Below, piece after piece: positions 38,898 through 47,272 of a stretch of 64,000 bases of DNA. Under the pieces are notes generated by a model. It was not told the DNA's origin, did no database searches, and saw only the letters and a program-made list of their open reading frames with translations. Source of the DNA: Enhygromyxa salina (GTDB taxonomy: Bacteria > Myxococcota_A > Polyangia > Nannocystales > Nannocystaceae); the NCBI RefSeq assembly GCF_002994635.1, contig NZ_PVNL01000118.1:1-64000 (forward strand), given 5' to 3'. The translations under genes and the position numbers were made by a program. Every line of letters starts with the position of its first letter. The stretch's first letter is position 1.

Positions 38898-40796
38898 TCA
38901 GATCCGACGGGCGGGAGACTCCCAGTCGTTGCGCTCGACGGCGCGGCCGCTGAGGTGGTCGGCGCAGGCCTTGGCGAACTCGGCCCGCCCGTCGAAGTAG
39001 CCCTCGACGTCGCCGGCCATGCACTCGGGGTTGAAGAAGTAGCACGTCGACGTTCGGCTGCCGTCGCCTGCGTGATCGGGGCTGGGGTTCTCGACGCGGT
39101 GCCAGCTCGGGGGGACGCGGCCGTCGGTCCAGCGCGTCATCTGCTCGCCAGCGAACACGACCACGCTGTCGGGATCGGGGTAGACGTCGAGCCACTCGTT
39201 GCTCGCGCTGAGGGTCTGGAGCCCGTTGGGCGCCTCGGCGCAGCGAATGATCGAGACGGCGCTGTAGTCGTGATGGCCGGCGAGGCGGTACTCGCCCGCG
39301 CTGTCGTCGGGCGCCGGCCGGGGAAACCGAAACAGCTTGAGGAACGAGGCGCTGGCGTTGACCTGCTCGCTGAAGTGATGCTCGGGCCTGCCGAGGGCGA
39401 TGGCGAACGCGCGCAGGAGCACGTGGGACAGCGCTTCGGCCTGGAGGTTGTAGGCCGCCACCGTCGCCTCGAACGCGGCCGGCTGTGACGGCCAGGGGTT
39501 GCGCGCGGGATCACGATGGGCCAGGAACACCTCGTTGCGCGAGACCTTGGACGCCGGCATCCCGAGCAGCACGGGGCTCGGGAGGTAGCCCAGCCCGGTC
39601 CGTGCGAGCTGCTCGAGCTTGTGTTCGAGCGGCGTGAGGAAGTAGCGGTGGGCGACCAGCTCGGTCTCCTTGGCCAGGCCCTCGCTCATGCCGTGGTCGC
39701 GCACGCACACGTAGCGCTGCGCCTCGTAGATCCGCAGGAGCTCGTCGGCGAGTCGCTTTTTTTGGCGGTCGTCGCCGTCGAACAGGGGAGCGAGAGAGAT
39801 GGCAGGCTGACGACTCATGGGTTTTTGCGTGGCGCTGGACGTGGGGGCCGTGTTGCGGGCGGCGCTGGCGGAAGACCAACGGAACCGGCGCGTCCAGGTC
39901 TGCCTGTCGATGCTCTCGCCTCGCAGCGCGGCGTCACAGGCCTGGCAGTACTTGACGCGACCCGCGAGGTAGAGCTCGACGCTCTCGAGCATGGGCTCGG
40001 GGTTGTAGAAGTAGCACGACGACAGCCGCGAGCGCGGTCCGTCGTAGTCGGCCTGGTGCTCGACGATCTGGTGCCAGCTCGGGCTCACCCGCCCCTCGGT
40101 CCAGTTGGCGAGCTGCTCCCCGAACAGCGCCACGAGGGCCTCCGGGGGCGCCCAGGCCTCGACCCACTCATTGCCGCGACGAACCTGCAGGCCGTTCGCG
40201 CTCGCGGGGTTCTTGAGCAGGGAGACGGCCGCGTTGTCGAAGTGCGGGGCCAGGCGGTACTCGCCGACGCGGGTGTCGGGCGCGGGCGTGGCCCAGTTGA
40301 TGAACTTCAAGAACGAGATGTTGGGCGCGTCGTCGGACTCCGTGACCCGCTCGACGGGGATCCCGACGCCGAGGGCCATGATCCGCGCGAGCAACCGACA
40401 CAGCTGCTCGGCCTTGCGATTGTAGGCCGAGACGACGGCGCGAAAGTCCGCGGGCTCAGTCGGCCACGGGTTCTTGCTGGGATCGAGATGGAGGATGAAC
40501 TGCTCGTGCGGGGAGTTTGGATTGTTCGCAACGGGCAGGTCGAGGGAGTCGGGGCTGGGCAGATAGCCGAGCCCGGTGCGGGCGAGGTGCTCGAGCTTGC
40601 GCTCGAGCGGCGCCGCAAAGAACGGGGCCGCGATCTCGGGAACTCGCGTGAAGAGCTCGTCTGGAATGCCGTGGTCGACGATGACCAGGTAGCGCTGCTG
40701 CTCGTAGAGCGCAGCTGCTCGGGCCGCGAGCTCGCGCTGCTCGTCGGGCGCGGCCGCGAGGAATTCGGCGATTGATATGGACTGCGTGGTCTTCAT
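38898..40796 (-). CDS. Two isopenicillin-N-synthase-like Fe(II)/2OG oxygenase domains in one polypeptide
   Basis: The 632-residue product holds two complete IPNS-like domains. Domain 1 (about 1-305): HFD (His185, Asp187), His242 in SWHQ, Arg257 in RLS. Domain 2 (about 327-632): HHD (His508, Asp510), His566 in SWHR, Arg581 in RTS. Both share GLGYLPSP and RRxE/GEYRLA blocks, so they arose by duplication. A 22-residue Ser/Ala/Thr linker joins them with no stop; an internal ATG at 39818 has no ribosome site. Both active sites look intact, so two oxidations on one substrate are possible. The ATG overlaps the stop of the ATPase-like gene. Confidence 0.85.
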   Translation of the reverse strand: MKTTQSISIAEFLAAAPDEQRELAARAAALYEQQRYLVIVDHGIPDELFTRVPEIAAPFFAAPLERKLEHLARTGLGYLPSPDSLDLPVANNPNSPHEQFILHLDPSKNPWPTEPADFRAVVSAYNRKAEQLCRLLARIMALGVGIPVERVTESDDAPNISFLKFINWATPAPDTRVGEYRLAPHFDNAAVSLLKNPASANGLQVRRGNEWVEAWAPPEALVALFGEQLANWTEGRVSPSWHQIVEHQADYDGPRSRLSSCYFYNPEPMLESVELYLAGRVKYCQACDAALRGESIDRQTWTRRFRWSSASAARNTAPTSSATQKPMSRQPAISLAPLFDGDDRQKKRLADELLRIYEAQRYVCVRDHGMSEGLAKETELVAHRYFLTPLEHKLEQLARTGLGYLPSPVLLGMPASKVSRNEVFLAHRDPARNPWPSQPAAFEATVAAYNLQAEALSHVLLRAFAIALGRPEHHFSEQVNASASFLKLFRFPRPAPDDSAGEYRLAGHHDYSAVSIIRCAEAPNGLQTLSASNEWLDVYPDPDSVVVFAGEQMTRWTDGRVPPSWHRVENPSPDHAGDGSRTSTCYFFNPECMAGDVEGYFDGRAEFAKACADHLSGRAVERNDWESPARRI

Positions 40797-41794
40797 TGCG
40801 CAACGTCTGATCCGGTCGGGAGATCGTAGCCCCCTCGGGGCGCGTGTCCGGCGAGGATGTCCGCGCAGCTGGTGCAGGCCTCGCGCCGGGCCACGTGGGT
40901 GCCGGCGAGACCCGTGAAGTCCCGAGCCGACTCGAAGGGCTGAGCGAAGTAGCGCTCGAGCGTGGGCAGGATCCCGCTGGCCTCGGGGTTTGTCGCCGCG
41001 GCGTGGATTTGAGCGATGAGCTCGCGCTGCCCAGCTTCGACGCGGGCCAGCGCGTCGTCGCTCGCCCGCGTCGCGGCGCAGTCGATCGCTGGATAGCAGC
41101 CCCGCTGGGCCAGGGCAGGGTTGAACACGAAGCGGCTGCCACGATCGCTGGGCACCAGCGCGGTCGCGCCTGGATCCCCAGCGGCTTCGCTCACGAGCCA
41201 CACCGATCGGACGCCGCCGTTGACGTCGGGCGGGAAGCTTGGCTGCGCGTGGAGATGGGCCGGGATCGTGGCCGCGTAGCTGGGAATGATCGGAAACACC
41301 ACCGTGAGGCGCTGGCCGGTGGGTGCCACCCGGAGGTGGAGCTCCTCGATGAACTTCATGCGCCCGGAGTCGTGGAGACCGAACACCCACACGATCCCGC
41401 CGTCGACGAGCGGCGCGAGCACGTCGATGACCTTGACGCCGGTGTCGATCAGCGCGGGATCTCGGCCCGTGGACTCCATGAATTGTGCCGCGATGGCGCT
41501 TGCGATCGCGCCGAGGCGCTCGGGCGCGATCGCTACGGGTGGCCCGTCGTCGGCGACCAAGTCTGTGTTGGCGACCAGCCCGTGCGCTGGGCTGGATGCG
41601 ATCGCCACGACCTCACCACCAACTCCGCGATGGACGACGCTCAGGCGCTGGCCGTCCGGACCGCGCAGCCCCGCGAACACCCGCGCAGGCTCGGGCTCGA
41701 GCCACGCGAGCCGAAACAACGCTGCGTTCGTCCCGATCCCATGGGCCCCCCCACGGGCGATCACACGGGCGATGACTCGACGGGGCGCAGACAT
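40793..41794 (-). CDS. Shortened F1-ATPase beta-subunit-like protein with destroyed P-loop
   Basis: The 333-residue product aligns by eye with ATP synthase beta (AtpD) at both ends: LIDTGVKVIDVLAPLVDGG matches the block before the P-loop, and RYFAQPFESARDFTGLAGTHV plus CADILAG match the C-terminal helical domain; YPAID matches the IYPAVD block. The P-loop GGAGVGKT is replaced by GLHDSGRM (139-146) and the Walker B/central part is much reduced (family length about 470). It cannot bind ATP in the normal way. It is the first gene of the operon with the oxygenases. The role is unknown; scaffold or peptide-binding is a guess. No ATP synthase genes are nearby. Confidence 0.8.
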   Translation of the reverse strand: MSAPRRVIARVIARGGAHGIGTNAALFRLAWLEPEPARVFAGLRGPDGQRLSVVHRGVGGEVVAIASSPAHGLVANTDLVADDGPPVAIAPERLGAIASAIAAQFMESTGRDPALIDTGVKVIDVLAPLVDGGIVWVFGLHDSGRMKFIEELHLRVAPTGQRLTVVFPIIPSYAATIPAHLHAQPSFPPDVNGGVRSVWLVSEAAGDPGATALVPSDRGSRFVFNPALAQRGCYPAIDCAATRASDDALARVEAGQRELIAQIHAAATNPEASGILPTLERYFAQPFESARDFTGLAGTHVARREACTSCADILAGHAPRGGYDLPTGSDVAQ

Positions 41795-41914
41795 GGCCAA
41801 AGCACGCTAGCACGAGCGCGCAGCCACGGGGACACCCGCCCACGTGAGCCTGCCCGAGCGCGACGGTCTCGCTTGCGGCGCCGTGGAAATCAATGATAGC
41901 CCGTTGTCTGACCG

Positions 41915-42688
41915 ATGTACGCCTTGTTGCTCGCGTCCGCCGTCATCCCTTCGGCCCTGCTCCTGGCGCTGTTCTACTTCCGCGACGCGTTCCCCGAGCC
42001 TCCGCGCGTGGTGCTGACGACCTTCGTGCTGGGTGTCGTCGCCGTCGCGCCGATCCTGGGCTACATCGAGCTCCACCATCACTTGTTTCAGGCCATCGAG
42101 TTCGGACCCCACCTTCACGGCCTGTACCGCGCCTTCACCCTCGCGGCCGTGCCCGAGGAGCTGTGCAAGTTCGCGATCTTGATGCTCTACGTCCGGCCGC
42201 ACAGCGCCTTCGACGAGCCAATGGATGGCCTGGTGTACGGCGCCTCGGCCTCGCTCGGCTTTGCGACCCTCGAGAACTTGATCTACGTCGACGTCGGTGG
42301 CTGGACCACGGCGATCGCCCGGGCCACGACGGCGGTCCCGCTCCACGCGATGCTCGGCGCGATCATGGGGGACTACATCGCCCGGTCGCGGTTTGCCCCC
42401 GAGCAGCGCACGTCGCTGCTGGTCCGCGCCCTGGTCTACCCGCTGATCCTGCACGGCATGTACAACGCTCCGCTGCTCGTGCTCGAAGCCACCCCCGAGG
42501 CCGTCCCCGCGATGGAGACACAGGTCTACATTGCGTTTGTGTACATGATCCTGGGTTCGATCACGATCCAGGTCATCTGGGTCAACTACCGGCTTCGCAA
42601 GCTACAGCGCGAGCAGGCCGAGGTCGTCGCTTCGCTCGAAGTGACCGATGGCCCGGCCGCGCAGTCGGGTGGCGCAAACATACGTTGA
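41915..42688 (+). CDS. PrsW-type intramembrane metalloprotease
   Basis: The 257-residue protein has seven to eight membrane segments and the PrsW motifs: PEELCK (Glu81, Glu82, Lys85), MDGLVYGASASLGFATLEN, PLHAMLG (His144) and HGMYN. PrsW enzymes cleave membrane-bound anti-sigma factors or lipoproteins within the membrane. It is divergent from the AtpD-like operon (120 bases) and its stop lies 38 bases before the start of the repeat lipoprotein, which could be its substrate or partner; this is inference. A degenerate paralog is at 50012. Confidence 0.9.
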   Translation: MYALLLASAVIPSALLLALFYFRDAFPEPPRVVLTTFVLGVVAVAPILGYIELHHHLFQAIEFGPHLHGLYRAFTLAAVPEELCKFAILMLYVRPHSAFDEPMDGLVYGASASLGFATLENLIYVDVGGWTTAIARATTAVPLHAMLGAIMGDYIARSRFAPEQRTSLLVRALVYPLILHGMYNAPLLVLEATPEAVPAMETQVYIAFVYMILGSITIQVIWVNYRLRKLQREQAEVVASLEVTDGPAAQSGGANIR

Positions 42689-42725
42689 CTCGACATTTTT
42701 GGGTCTGCTAACGTCTGACGCGGAT

Positions 42726-43187
42726 ATGACGATGGCAAGTACACAAGTCAACCGTAACGCGCTCCTCGTGGGTGCTGCTGTCTGTGCGGGCTCGCTGATT
42801 GGCTGCGACGCCCCCGAGAGCGGCTCGCTGGAGAACGCGAAGAACCGCAAGGCCGAGGCGCTCGACTACAGCAAGCTCGACTATCAAAAGATCGACTACA
42901 ACAAGATCGATTATCAAAAGATCGACTACAGCAGGCTCGATCCTGCCAAGCTCGATCCTGCGGTGGTCGGCAAGCTGTCCGAGGCGGAGCTGTCCAAGCT
43001 CGCGAGCAAGAACATCGGGCTCGTGCCCAGCGAGAACGTGAGCAACGAGGTGACCCGGCGCCTGAACAATCGCCGCGTCGCGGCCGAGAAGGCCGGCGAC
43101 AAGGAGCTCCTCGTCAACATCGATCGCGTGCTCGAGGCCATCAAGCTGAGCACGACGATGATCGGCGAAGAGAAGCTGTGCTGGTGA
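42726..43187 (+). CDS. Lipoprotein with seven tandem five-residue repeats
   Basis: The 153-residue product has a signal peptide with lipobox (SLIGC) and, at residues 46-80, seven pentads of the form [LI]-D-Y/P-x-K: LDYSK, LDYQK, IDYNK, IDYQK, IDYSR, LDPAK, LDPAV. The pattern differs from canonical pentapeptide repeats (A[DN]LxX). A helical C-terminal part of about 70 residues follows, ending with a Cys. Function unknown; regular Tyr/Asp/Lys spacing would suit modification or metal/peptidoglycan binding. It stands next to a PrsW protease and near two oxygenase genes. Confidence 0.75.
   Translation: MTMASTQVNRNALLVGAAVCAGSLIGCDAPESGSLENAKNRKAEALDYSKLDYQKIDYNKIDYQKIDYSRLDPAKLDPAVVGKLSEAELSKLASKNIGLVPSENVSNEVTRRLNNRRVAAEKAGDKELLVNIDRVLEAIKLSTTMIGEEKLCW
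42861..42965 (+). repeat. Seven imperfect 15-base repeats encoding [LI]DYxK pentads
   Basis: Units such as ATCGACTACAACAAG and ATCGATTATCAAAAG repeat without gaps. The third positions are varied (GAC/GAT, TAC/TAT), so the repeat is conserved at the protein level and is not a fresh duplication. Confidence 0.9.
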
Positions 43188-43199
43188 GCCGACGCCTGG

Positions 43200-45518
43200 T
43201 CACGACGCGCGCACGGTCACGAGCCGCGTGGCCATCATCCACACGCCGTTGACGAGCAACAGCGCCCGCGCGTAGTAGCGGTGCGCGATGTCTGGGAGAC
43301 CGTCGAGCGACAGCTCGATCGTCTCGGTGTGCGTCGCTCCTGGATGCAGCTCGAAGCTGAACGGAGGCGGCGCTGCGACGCCGTGGCCCTTGCGGTCGAA
43401 CAGCAGCGCGCCAGCGACCGCGAAGTGATGCGCCAGCGCGCTGTTGTCGAGCACCAGCGTCGCCGTGATGGTCTGGCCGGGGGCGATGCTGGTCGGCATG
43501 GTGACGGACAGCTCGGGCATCGGCATGGTCGGCATGACCGGCCGATCGAGGATCAGCGCGCAGGCGACACACTCCCACTGTCGCCGGCGCAGCGCCGGGC
43601 CCGAGTCGTACTCCCGACGCAGCGTCGGGCTGACGCCGCAGTGCGGGCAGGCGTCGGCGATCGTCGACCCCGCGTAGTTGGTTCCCTTCCACAAGCTGTT
43701 CGGCCACAGCCCCTTCGGCGCCAGCGTCAGCGCGTGGGCGAGGGCGCCCGCGTGGGCCCGGAGCCACAGGTCGCGGGCCGACGGAACACAGGCAAGGATC
43801 TCGCGGGGCTCCATCGTCAGGGCCCGGCCCTCGACCTGGCTGCACAGCTGCTCGACGCGCTCGAGGTTGGCGGCAGCAGCGAGCAGGGGCTCGACGCCGG
43901 GGCTCAACGCCTCGGTCCACGCGCGCACCCGCAACGGTGTCAGGACCGCCGCCTCGAGCAGACCTGCGGGGAGCCGCGGCGCGGGTACGGTGAGGATATC
44001 GAGGGTCGCCAGGTCGTCCCCGCCCGCCGGCCGCTCGAGGGCGACCCACAGCTCCGGCGGATCGCTGGTCAACAGATGGAGGGTGTGCAGATCGAGGCCG
44101 GGGTCGGCATGGCGGACGAAGGTCGTCGCGGCGTGGGCCCCCTGGATCCCGAGCGGGACCCGAACAAACGGACGATCAACCGGGACGCGGGCGCGAATGT
44201 GTTGAGACATGGGCCCCTGCTGACGGGCCAGTTCCACAGGCTCGGCGGCCCACCCCGGCCAGCGCCCCGGGCCGACCGGGAGCTCGGGATCTCCAAGCAG
44301 AAAGTAGGGGAATTCGGCGACAGCCTGAGGTCGAGCCCGGTTCAGGCGCGACACGGCCTCGCCGAGGTTGGCCGAGCTGTGCAGGACCGCGAACACTTCC
44401 ACGTGGGACAGCGGGGTCGCAATGGTCACGTAGTCGCCACACACGACCCCGCTCGGCGCACCGCTGAGGGCGAGGATCGCCAGCGAGGGGATGCCCTGCT
44501 CCCAGTCCGGTGATGACCAGCCCCCGGCCGCGCACGAGTCGAGGACCATCAGCGGCGTGTCGTAGCTGCGCGGGTCGATCCGCGGGAACGCCCGCAGGTC
44601 GACGTCGTAGCTGCCGTCGCGTGGGCTCGCGCAGCTGAGGCCGTCGAGGCAGCGCTCGATCGGGGCCTCGGGCGCGACCGACAGCGGACGGGCGCCGCAC
44701 AGATGGCCCTCGAGGCCGCAGTAGAACCGCCCGTGCCCGCGAAAGTAGAGCAGGCTCGCGGCTCGTCGAGCGAGCACCCGCGCGGTCGCGCTTCGCAGGT
44801 GGCGATGATCGATGACCCGCAGCCCGCCGCCGGAGTCTTCACCAGCTGGTTCGCCAGCGTCGGCGTCCAGCGTCGCGAGGCGACAGTCGAGGGCCTCGGC
44901 CGTGGCCGCCGCGAACATCACAGCAGGCGCCTCGGCGTAGGCCGCGATGATCTGATGCTGGACCAGCGACTTGGCCACGACCACGCTCAGGCGGGTGGGG
45001 TCGCTGGCCGCGAGGATCCCCCAGGGCAGCCCGGCCAGCGCTCGCTCGTGGGTGCGGGCGAACCCCAGCGCGCGCCCGAGCCAGCTCGGATCCAGACCCG
45101 CGCCCGACCACAGCGGCAGCACCAAGGTCAGGCTCTCGAGCTCGCCTCGGCCCAGCAACGCCTCGAGCTGAGCGACCCAGTCCGCGGGGTCGAGCAGCGC
45201 GAGCTCCCGCTGGGTCGCCGCCGCGAGGCAGCCGGCGATCACCCGGCAGCTGGGCTCGTCGAGCGCCACGCACAGCCGACCCGGCGACGGGGGCAGCGCG
45301 GACGGAGCTTCGCCCGAGTTCTGTGGTTCCCACTGCGACGCGTCGACCAGCTGGGGTCCTGGCCCCACCGCAGGCCCAAACCCGCGAGCGAGCGGCGGGC
45401 GACCGAGCACGGGCGCCTCGCCCTGCCCGCGCGAGCAGCTGGCCGCGACCCGGGCGTAGGTCTCGAGGCTGTCGCAGCAGATCAACCGAATCGCGGGAGC
45501 ATCGAGCGACTCAGGCAT
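43200..45518 (-). CDS. Caspase-like (CHAT/C25-type) cysteine protease with zinc ribbon
   Basis: The 772-residue protein has a caspase-fold catalytic pair: FRGHGR (His262) and LDSCAAGG (Cys329), followed by FPYFLLGDPELPVGP, a block typical of gingipain/CHAT-like peptidases. N-terminal residues 80-210 are a helical domain. A zinc ribbon CPHC...CVAC lies at about 620-660, with a C-terminal beta-sandwich (about 670-772). No signal peptide. CHAT-type proteases often act in regulated defence or cell-death pathways. Its start overlaps the FkbM gene by eight bases, so the two are co-translated. Confidence 0.75.
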   Translation of the reverse strand: MPESLDAPAIRLICCDSLETYARVAASCSRGQGEAPVLGRPPLARGFGPAVGPGPQLVDASQWEPQNSGEAPSALPPSPGRLCVALDEPSCRVIAGCLAAATQRELALLDPADWVAQLEALLGRGELESLTLVLPLWSGAGLDPSWLGRALGFARTHERALAGLPWGILAASDPTRLSVVVAKSLVQHQIIAAYAEAPAVMFAAATAEALDCRLATLDADAGEPAGEDSGGGLRVIDHRHLRSATARVLARRAASLLYFRGHGRFYCGLEGHLCGARPLSVAPEAPIERCLDGLSCASPRDGSYDVDLRAFPRIDPRSYDTPLMVLDSCAAGGWSSPDWEQGIPSLAILALSGAPSGVVCGDYVTIATPLSHVEVFAVLHSSANLGEAVSRLNRARPQAVAEFPYFLLGDPELPVGPGRWPGWAAEPVELARQQGPMSQHIRARVPVDRPFVRVPLGIQGAHAATTFVRHADPGLDLHTLHLLTSDPPELWVALERPAGGDDLATLDILTVPAPRLPAGLLEAAVLTPLRVRAWTEALSPGVEPLLAAAANLERVEQLCSQVEGRALTMEPREILACVPSARDLWLRAHAGALAHALTLAPKGLWPNSLWKGTNYAGSTIADACPHCGVSPTLRREYDSGPALRRRQWECVACALILDRPVMPTMPMPELSVTMPTSIAPGQTITATLVLDNSALAHHFAVAGALLFDRKGHGVAAPPPFSFELHPGATHTETIELSLDGLPDIAHRYYARALLLVNGVWMMATRLVTVRAS

Positions 45519-46248
45519 TCGCGCCCCCTCGCGCGTGAATATTAGGCCACCCGTCGAGCAGCGGGTCCCCGGTCCGGGCGGCGTAGAGATCGTGCCAGCG
45601 GTACGACTCGCCGCGCAGCGCCTCGAAGGCCGCGCGCGCGTCCGCGGCCGGGACCGCGTCCGCGAGCAGCTGCGCGGTCAAGGGGCCCGAGGAGCAGCGG
45701 GTGAACGTCCAGCTCGGGAGCGCTTCGTCAGCGACGAGGTGGGGCTGGCGGAGCAGGTGAAAGCTGTCGTAGCCGAGCCGCTCGAGATCGGTGATGGGAT
45801 CGGCCTCGTAGAAGTCGACCTCCAGCGCGATGACGGCGGCTTGCTGCTCGCAGCGGGTCAACGCGCGCAGCAGCCGGTCCTCCGCGCCCTCGACGTCGAT
45901 CTTCATGAACACGGGCGCGCCGTACTCGGTGATGAGCTCGTCGAGCGGCACGGTGTCGAGCTCGAGGATCTCGTAGCTGTCGCCGCGGGTGCCGATCGGC
46001 TCGACGAACGAGCTCCACCCGTCGTTCTCGTTGACGAAGAACCGCACGGACTCGCGGCGGTCGGACACACACGCGTGGAGCAGCCGCAGCGAGCCATCCG
46101 CGAGGGCGTGTGGAAACCGAGCCAGACAGGCGTTGTAGAGCGCCGGGTTGGCCTCGATCGCAACGACCTGGAAGCCCTTGGCGAGATAGTAAGCTGTGTC
46201 GTCTCCGCGGTGACAGCCGACGTCGAAGATCAAATTTGCAGCGCGCAC
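45511..46248 (-). CDS. FkbM-family methyltransferase (1)
   Basis: The 245-residue product has the SAM-binding DVGCHRGDDTAYY (from residue 9) and the FkbM signature MKIDVEGAE (residues 115-123). FkbM enzymes methylate sugars or polyketide/peptide hydroxyl groups. The start is GTG with a strong GAGGAGAGG ribosome site. It overlaps the caspase-like protease gene, which is unusual for this family. The C-terminus is extended (about 60 residues beyond the core). Confidence 0.9.
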   Translation of the reverse strand: MRAANLIFDVGCHRGDDTAYYLAKGFQVVAIEANPALYNACLARFPHALADGSLRLLHACVSDRRESVRFFVNENDGWSSFVEPIGTRGDSYEILELDTVPLDELITEYGAPVFMKIDVEGAEDRLLRALTRCEQQAAVIALEVDFYEADPITDLERLGYDSFHLLRQPHLVADEALPSWTFTRCSSGPLTAQLLADAVPAADARAAFEALRGESYRWHDLYAARTGDPLLDGWPNIHARGGANA

Positions 46249-46250
46249 GC

Positions 46251-46259
46251 CCTCTCCTC
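46251..46259 (-). promoter_or_regulatory. Ribosome binding site for FkbM methyltransferase (1)
   Basis: GAGGAGAGG on the minus strand, two bases from the GTG at 46248, fixes a start that has no ATG. Confidence 0.6.
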
Positions 46260-46323
46260 GCGCTGCGATCCCGAGCGCGCCCGCATACTACACGGGCGCG
46301 CCAGCGCGAGTCGAAACCCGGCT

Positions 46324-47268
46324 ATGATGGCGTCGATGCTCGCTCGTCATCTCTCCGCCGCTGGGTCGATCGCCGGATCGCTCGAGACGCGCCCCGCGAG
46401 GCTCCGCGCGGACGTCGAGACCCTCGCCGTGCCCCGCCACATCTGGGCCCAGCCCGACGCCAACGCCGAGATCCGCGACGCCCTCGCCGAGCGGCTGCGC
46501 GCGCTCGGCTATGAGGTGATCGAGCAAGGCGAGCTGCGCAACCTGCTCGCGCTCCCCCGTCGTCACGCCGACAGCTCGGGGCCGATCGTGTTGCCTGCGG
46601 TCGCGGCCCACTACGACAGCGTCGCGGCGACGCCGGGCGCCGACGACAACGCCAGCGCCCTCGCGGTGTTGCTCGAGGTCGCGGCAGCCAGCGCCGCGGC
46701 TGGCCACCCGCTCGCGTTGATCGCGTTCAACGGCGAGGAAGAACAGATGCTCGGCAGCGCCGAGTTTGTCGCCGCGCTCCCCGAGCTCGGCGAGCGCTAC
46801 GCGTTCACGCTGAACGAGGTCCACGTGCTCGAGATGCTCGGGTATACGAGCGCCACCCAGCAGCTTCCCGAGGCCGCGGCGCAGCTGCTCGCGGCGCTCG
46901 GCGTGACGGCGCCGACGCGGGGGGACTTCGTGCTGCTCGCCGCCAACCCGGACAGCGCCGCGCTGCTCGGGGACATCCTCGCGGCCGCCGAGGCCCCGAC
47001 AGCGGGCAGCGCTGCGCAGCCCCGTCCGCGGCCCGCCACCCTCGGCCTCGCGATCCCGCCGGGCGGGGAGGCCCAGCTGCCCGACATCGTTCGCAGCGAC
47101 CACGCTCCGTTCTGGCGGGCGGGCTACGTCGCGATGATGTGGACCGACACCGCCGAGCTGCGCAACCCCAACTACCACGCGCCGAGCGACACCCCGGACA
47201 CCCTGGACTACGAGTTCATGGCCCGCGTGTGCGAGCTCCTGCTCACGGCGCTGTGGCGTCGCCTGTGA
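46324..47268 (+). CDS. M28-family zinc aminopeptidase
   Basis: The 314-residue product has the M28 metal-site pattern: HYD (His96, Asp98), GADDN (Asp107), GEEE (Glu138, Glu139) and a late HAPSDTPDTL (His). No signal peptide, so it may act in the cytoplasm. It is divergent from the FkbM (1) gene with a 75-base gap and ends four bases from the convergent FkbM (2) gene. Peptide trimming near the NRPS locus is possible; the substrate is unknown. ATGs at 46324, 46327 and 46336 are all possible starts. Confidence 0.85.
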   Translation: MMASMLARHLSAAGSIAGSLETRPARLRADVETLAVPRHIWAQPDANAEIRDALAERLRALGYEVIEQGELRNLLALPRRHADSSGPIVLPAVAAHYDSVAATPGADDNASALAVLLEVAAASAAAGHPLALIAFNGEEEQMLGSAEFVAALPELGERYAFTLNEVHVLEMLGYTSATQQLPEAAAQLLAALGVTAPTRGDFVLLAANPDSAALLGDILAAAEAPTAGSAAQPRPRPATLGLAIPPGGEAQLPDIVRSDHAPFWRAGYVAMMWTDTAELRNPNYHAPSDTPDTLDYEFMARVCELLLTALWRRL

Positions 47269-47272
47269 TCGA

